Origin: an uncultured Lentisphaeria bacterium
GTDB lineage: Bacteria > Verrucomicrobiota > Lentisphaeria > JABSQK01 > CAJWLW01
Length of the DNA stretch: 15,010 bases
Direction: 5' to 3'
Assembly: GCA_913042885.1 (NCBI GenBank)
Contig: CAJWLW010000090.1
Span: 1-15,010, forward strand
Below the pieces are notes generated by a model. It did not search any database, was not told the origin of the DNA, and saw only the letters and a program-made list of their open reading frames with translations. Position 1 is the first letter of the stretch. Every line of letters starts with the position of its first letter. Shown one piece after another: positions 14,123 through 15,010 of this stretch. A program made the position numbers and the translations under genes.

Positions 14123-15010
14123 CTACTGGTCGATGTATTCACAGGCGTGCACGTGCTGTGCGGCGCCGGCCTTGTCGTGGATGGGTTCCCGCTTGATTTC
14201 GAAATCGACGGGCAGACCGTCCACGAGGCTCTCGAATTCCAGTTCGGACTCGAGATCGGTTAGATGGAAGAAGTAATCCTTGCCGTCGAGCGACTGGATG
14301 AAACCGAAGCCGCGATCGGGAAAGGTTGTCTTCACAACGCCGCTGCAGATCTCGCCTGTCGCATGCGTGCTCGGCACAGTGCTTACCGAACTGGGGTATT
14401 CGTCATCATGGTCGGGAACGCCGTAGTCTGGAATGTACTGCTGTTCCTCGGTCTTCTGTTTGGCGAACTCGGCCCGGCATTTGTCGCAGTAGAACTTTTC
14501 CCCTTTCTTCGGGTAGTACGTCGTCCAGATCAGGCGTGCGCCGGTATGCAGCGGTGACTCACAACGGAGCAGGCGGCGCTCGTACTTGAGCTCGAGTCGC
14601 TCGAGATGGTCGTCGAGCCAGATGATGTCGAAATCACGCACGCGCGCCTTGTCGACCGGATCCGCGTATTCCGGGTAACAACTGTTCTTGATACTGGAGA
14701 TAGCGATACGTTTGCCGAGCCGGCGCACGTACTGCAACACGGGCTTGAAGTCCTGATCGCCGACGACAGGGATAGCGACATCGTAACTGCCGGGTACTGC
14801 AGCGTAGTACATCATCGAGCTGGCCAGAGCGATGTCGACGCATTTTTCGCGGGGCTCGAAATGATCGTCCTGGTCACGATCGTTGCGCAACAGGCGGCGG
14901 CCGCGGAAATTGATCGGAAACAGCTCGACTTCATAGTGATACTTCTCCTTGAGCATCATGAAGAAGTCGCGGCGGCGCTGTGCGACGTCTTCGTCGCGAG
15001 CGTCGAAATT
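14123..15010 (-). CDS. NYN-domain (LabA/DUF88-like) protein with zinc-binding-like segment and cold-shock domain, N-terminus outside window
   Basis: Probable RNA-processing or RNA-binding protein. The open frame continues through the right edge with 295 visible codons. An ATG at 14959 lies inside the conserved fold and is not the start. The NYN (PIN-like nuclease) part includes the strand YEVELFPINFRG, the acidic KCVDIALASSMMYYAA and VVGDQDF, whose Asp residues are the metal-binding type, then GKRIAISS. A middle segment has LRCESPLH and FYCDKC, which could form one zinc site. The C-terminus is a full cold-shock domain with RNP1-like RGFGFI and RNP2-like DYFFHLTDL. It converges on the broken symporter with a 46-base gap and no clear terminator. 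Confidence 0.85.
   Translation of the reverse strand, partial: NFDARDEDVAQRRRDFFMMLKEKYHYEVELFPINFRGRRLLRNDRDQDDHFEPREKCVDIALASSMMYYAAVPGSYDVAIPVVGDQDFKPVLQYVRRLGKRIAISSIKNSCYPEYADPVDKARVRDFDIIWLDDHLERLELKYERRLLRCESPLHTGARLIWTTYYPKKGEKFYCDKCRAEFAKQKTEEQQYIPDYGVPDHDDEYPSSVSTVPSTHATGEICSGVVKTTFPDRGFGFIQSLDGKDYFFHLTDLESELEFESLVDGLPVDFEIKREPIHDKAGAAQHVHACEYIDQ

Noticed and set aside
12643..14142. 499-codon open frame on the minus strand opposite the symporter
   Set aside because: Composition is extreme (Arg, Gln, His rich), with no domain, and it mirrors the conserved membrane protein on the plus strand.

Overview
This window reads as a bacterial chromosome segment of moderately high GC, made mostly of conserved housekeeping genes with tight spacing on both strands. 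The aspartate carbamoyltransferase belongs to a long clade with an N-terminal extension and a GGSG-x2-HPTQ motif, which I associate with the PVC group (Planctomycetota, Verrucomicrobiota, Kiritimatiellota, Lentisphaerota). The 1-phosphofructokinase-like protein with an LNPVLQKT start and the PurN-like protein also fit that group. This placement is an inference from remembered families, not from a search.

Layout, left to right. A UvrD/Rep-type helicase (minus, cut by the left edge) is divergent from a PfkB sugar kinase (plus). An AT-rich spacer of about 110 bases separates that kinase from a convergent minus-strand operon: serA (long form with ACT domain), a candidate 79-residue small protein, and a PurN-like formyltransferase. 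A G-rich divergent spacer follows, with seven G-runs that could form a quadruplex. Next comes a plus-strand pair, arsC-type arsenate reductase and pyrB. Convergent to pyrB is a second minus-strand operon: hisS, aspS and a seven-helix membrane protein fused to a spermidine-synthase-like domain. An HU-family gene lies upstream of hisS. It is separated from hisS by two hairpins, and the second has a U-rich tail that ends exactly at the hisS start codon.

Divergent from HU is a two-gene sodium/solute symporter (VC_2705 type: small DUF4212 subunit plus large SSS subunit) that is clearly broken. It carries a 1-base insertion, a TGG to TAG stop, a 1-base loss in a G run, an internal deletion of roughly 45 to 50 codons and a further loss of about 5 bases. 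All five fall between 12290 and 12800, while the last 1.27 kb of the large subunit stays open. The right edge holds the C-terminal part of an NYN-domain protein with a zinc-binding-like segment and a cold-shock domain.

I see no CRISPR array, IS element, phage gene, tRNA or rRNA, and no new defence or biosynthetic system. The points most worth checking are the decayed symporter, the hairpin and U-tract before hisS, the G-rich spacer, the small serA-linked ORF and the NYN-CSD fusion.
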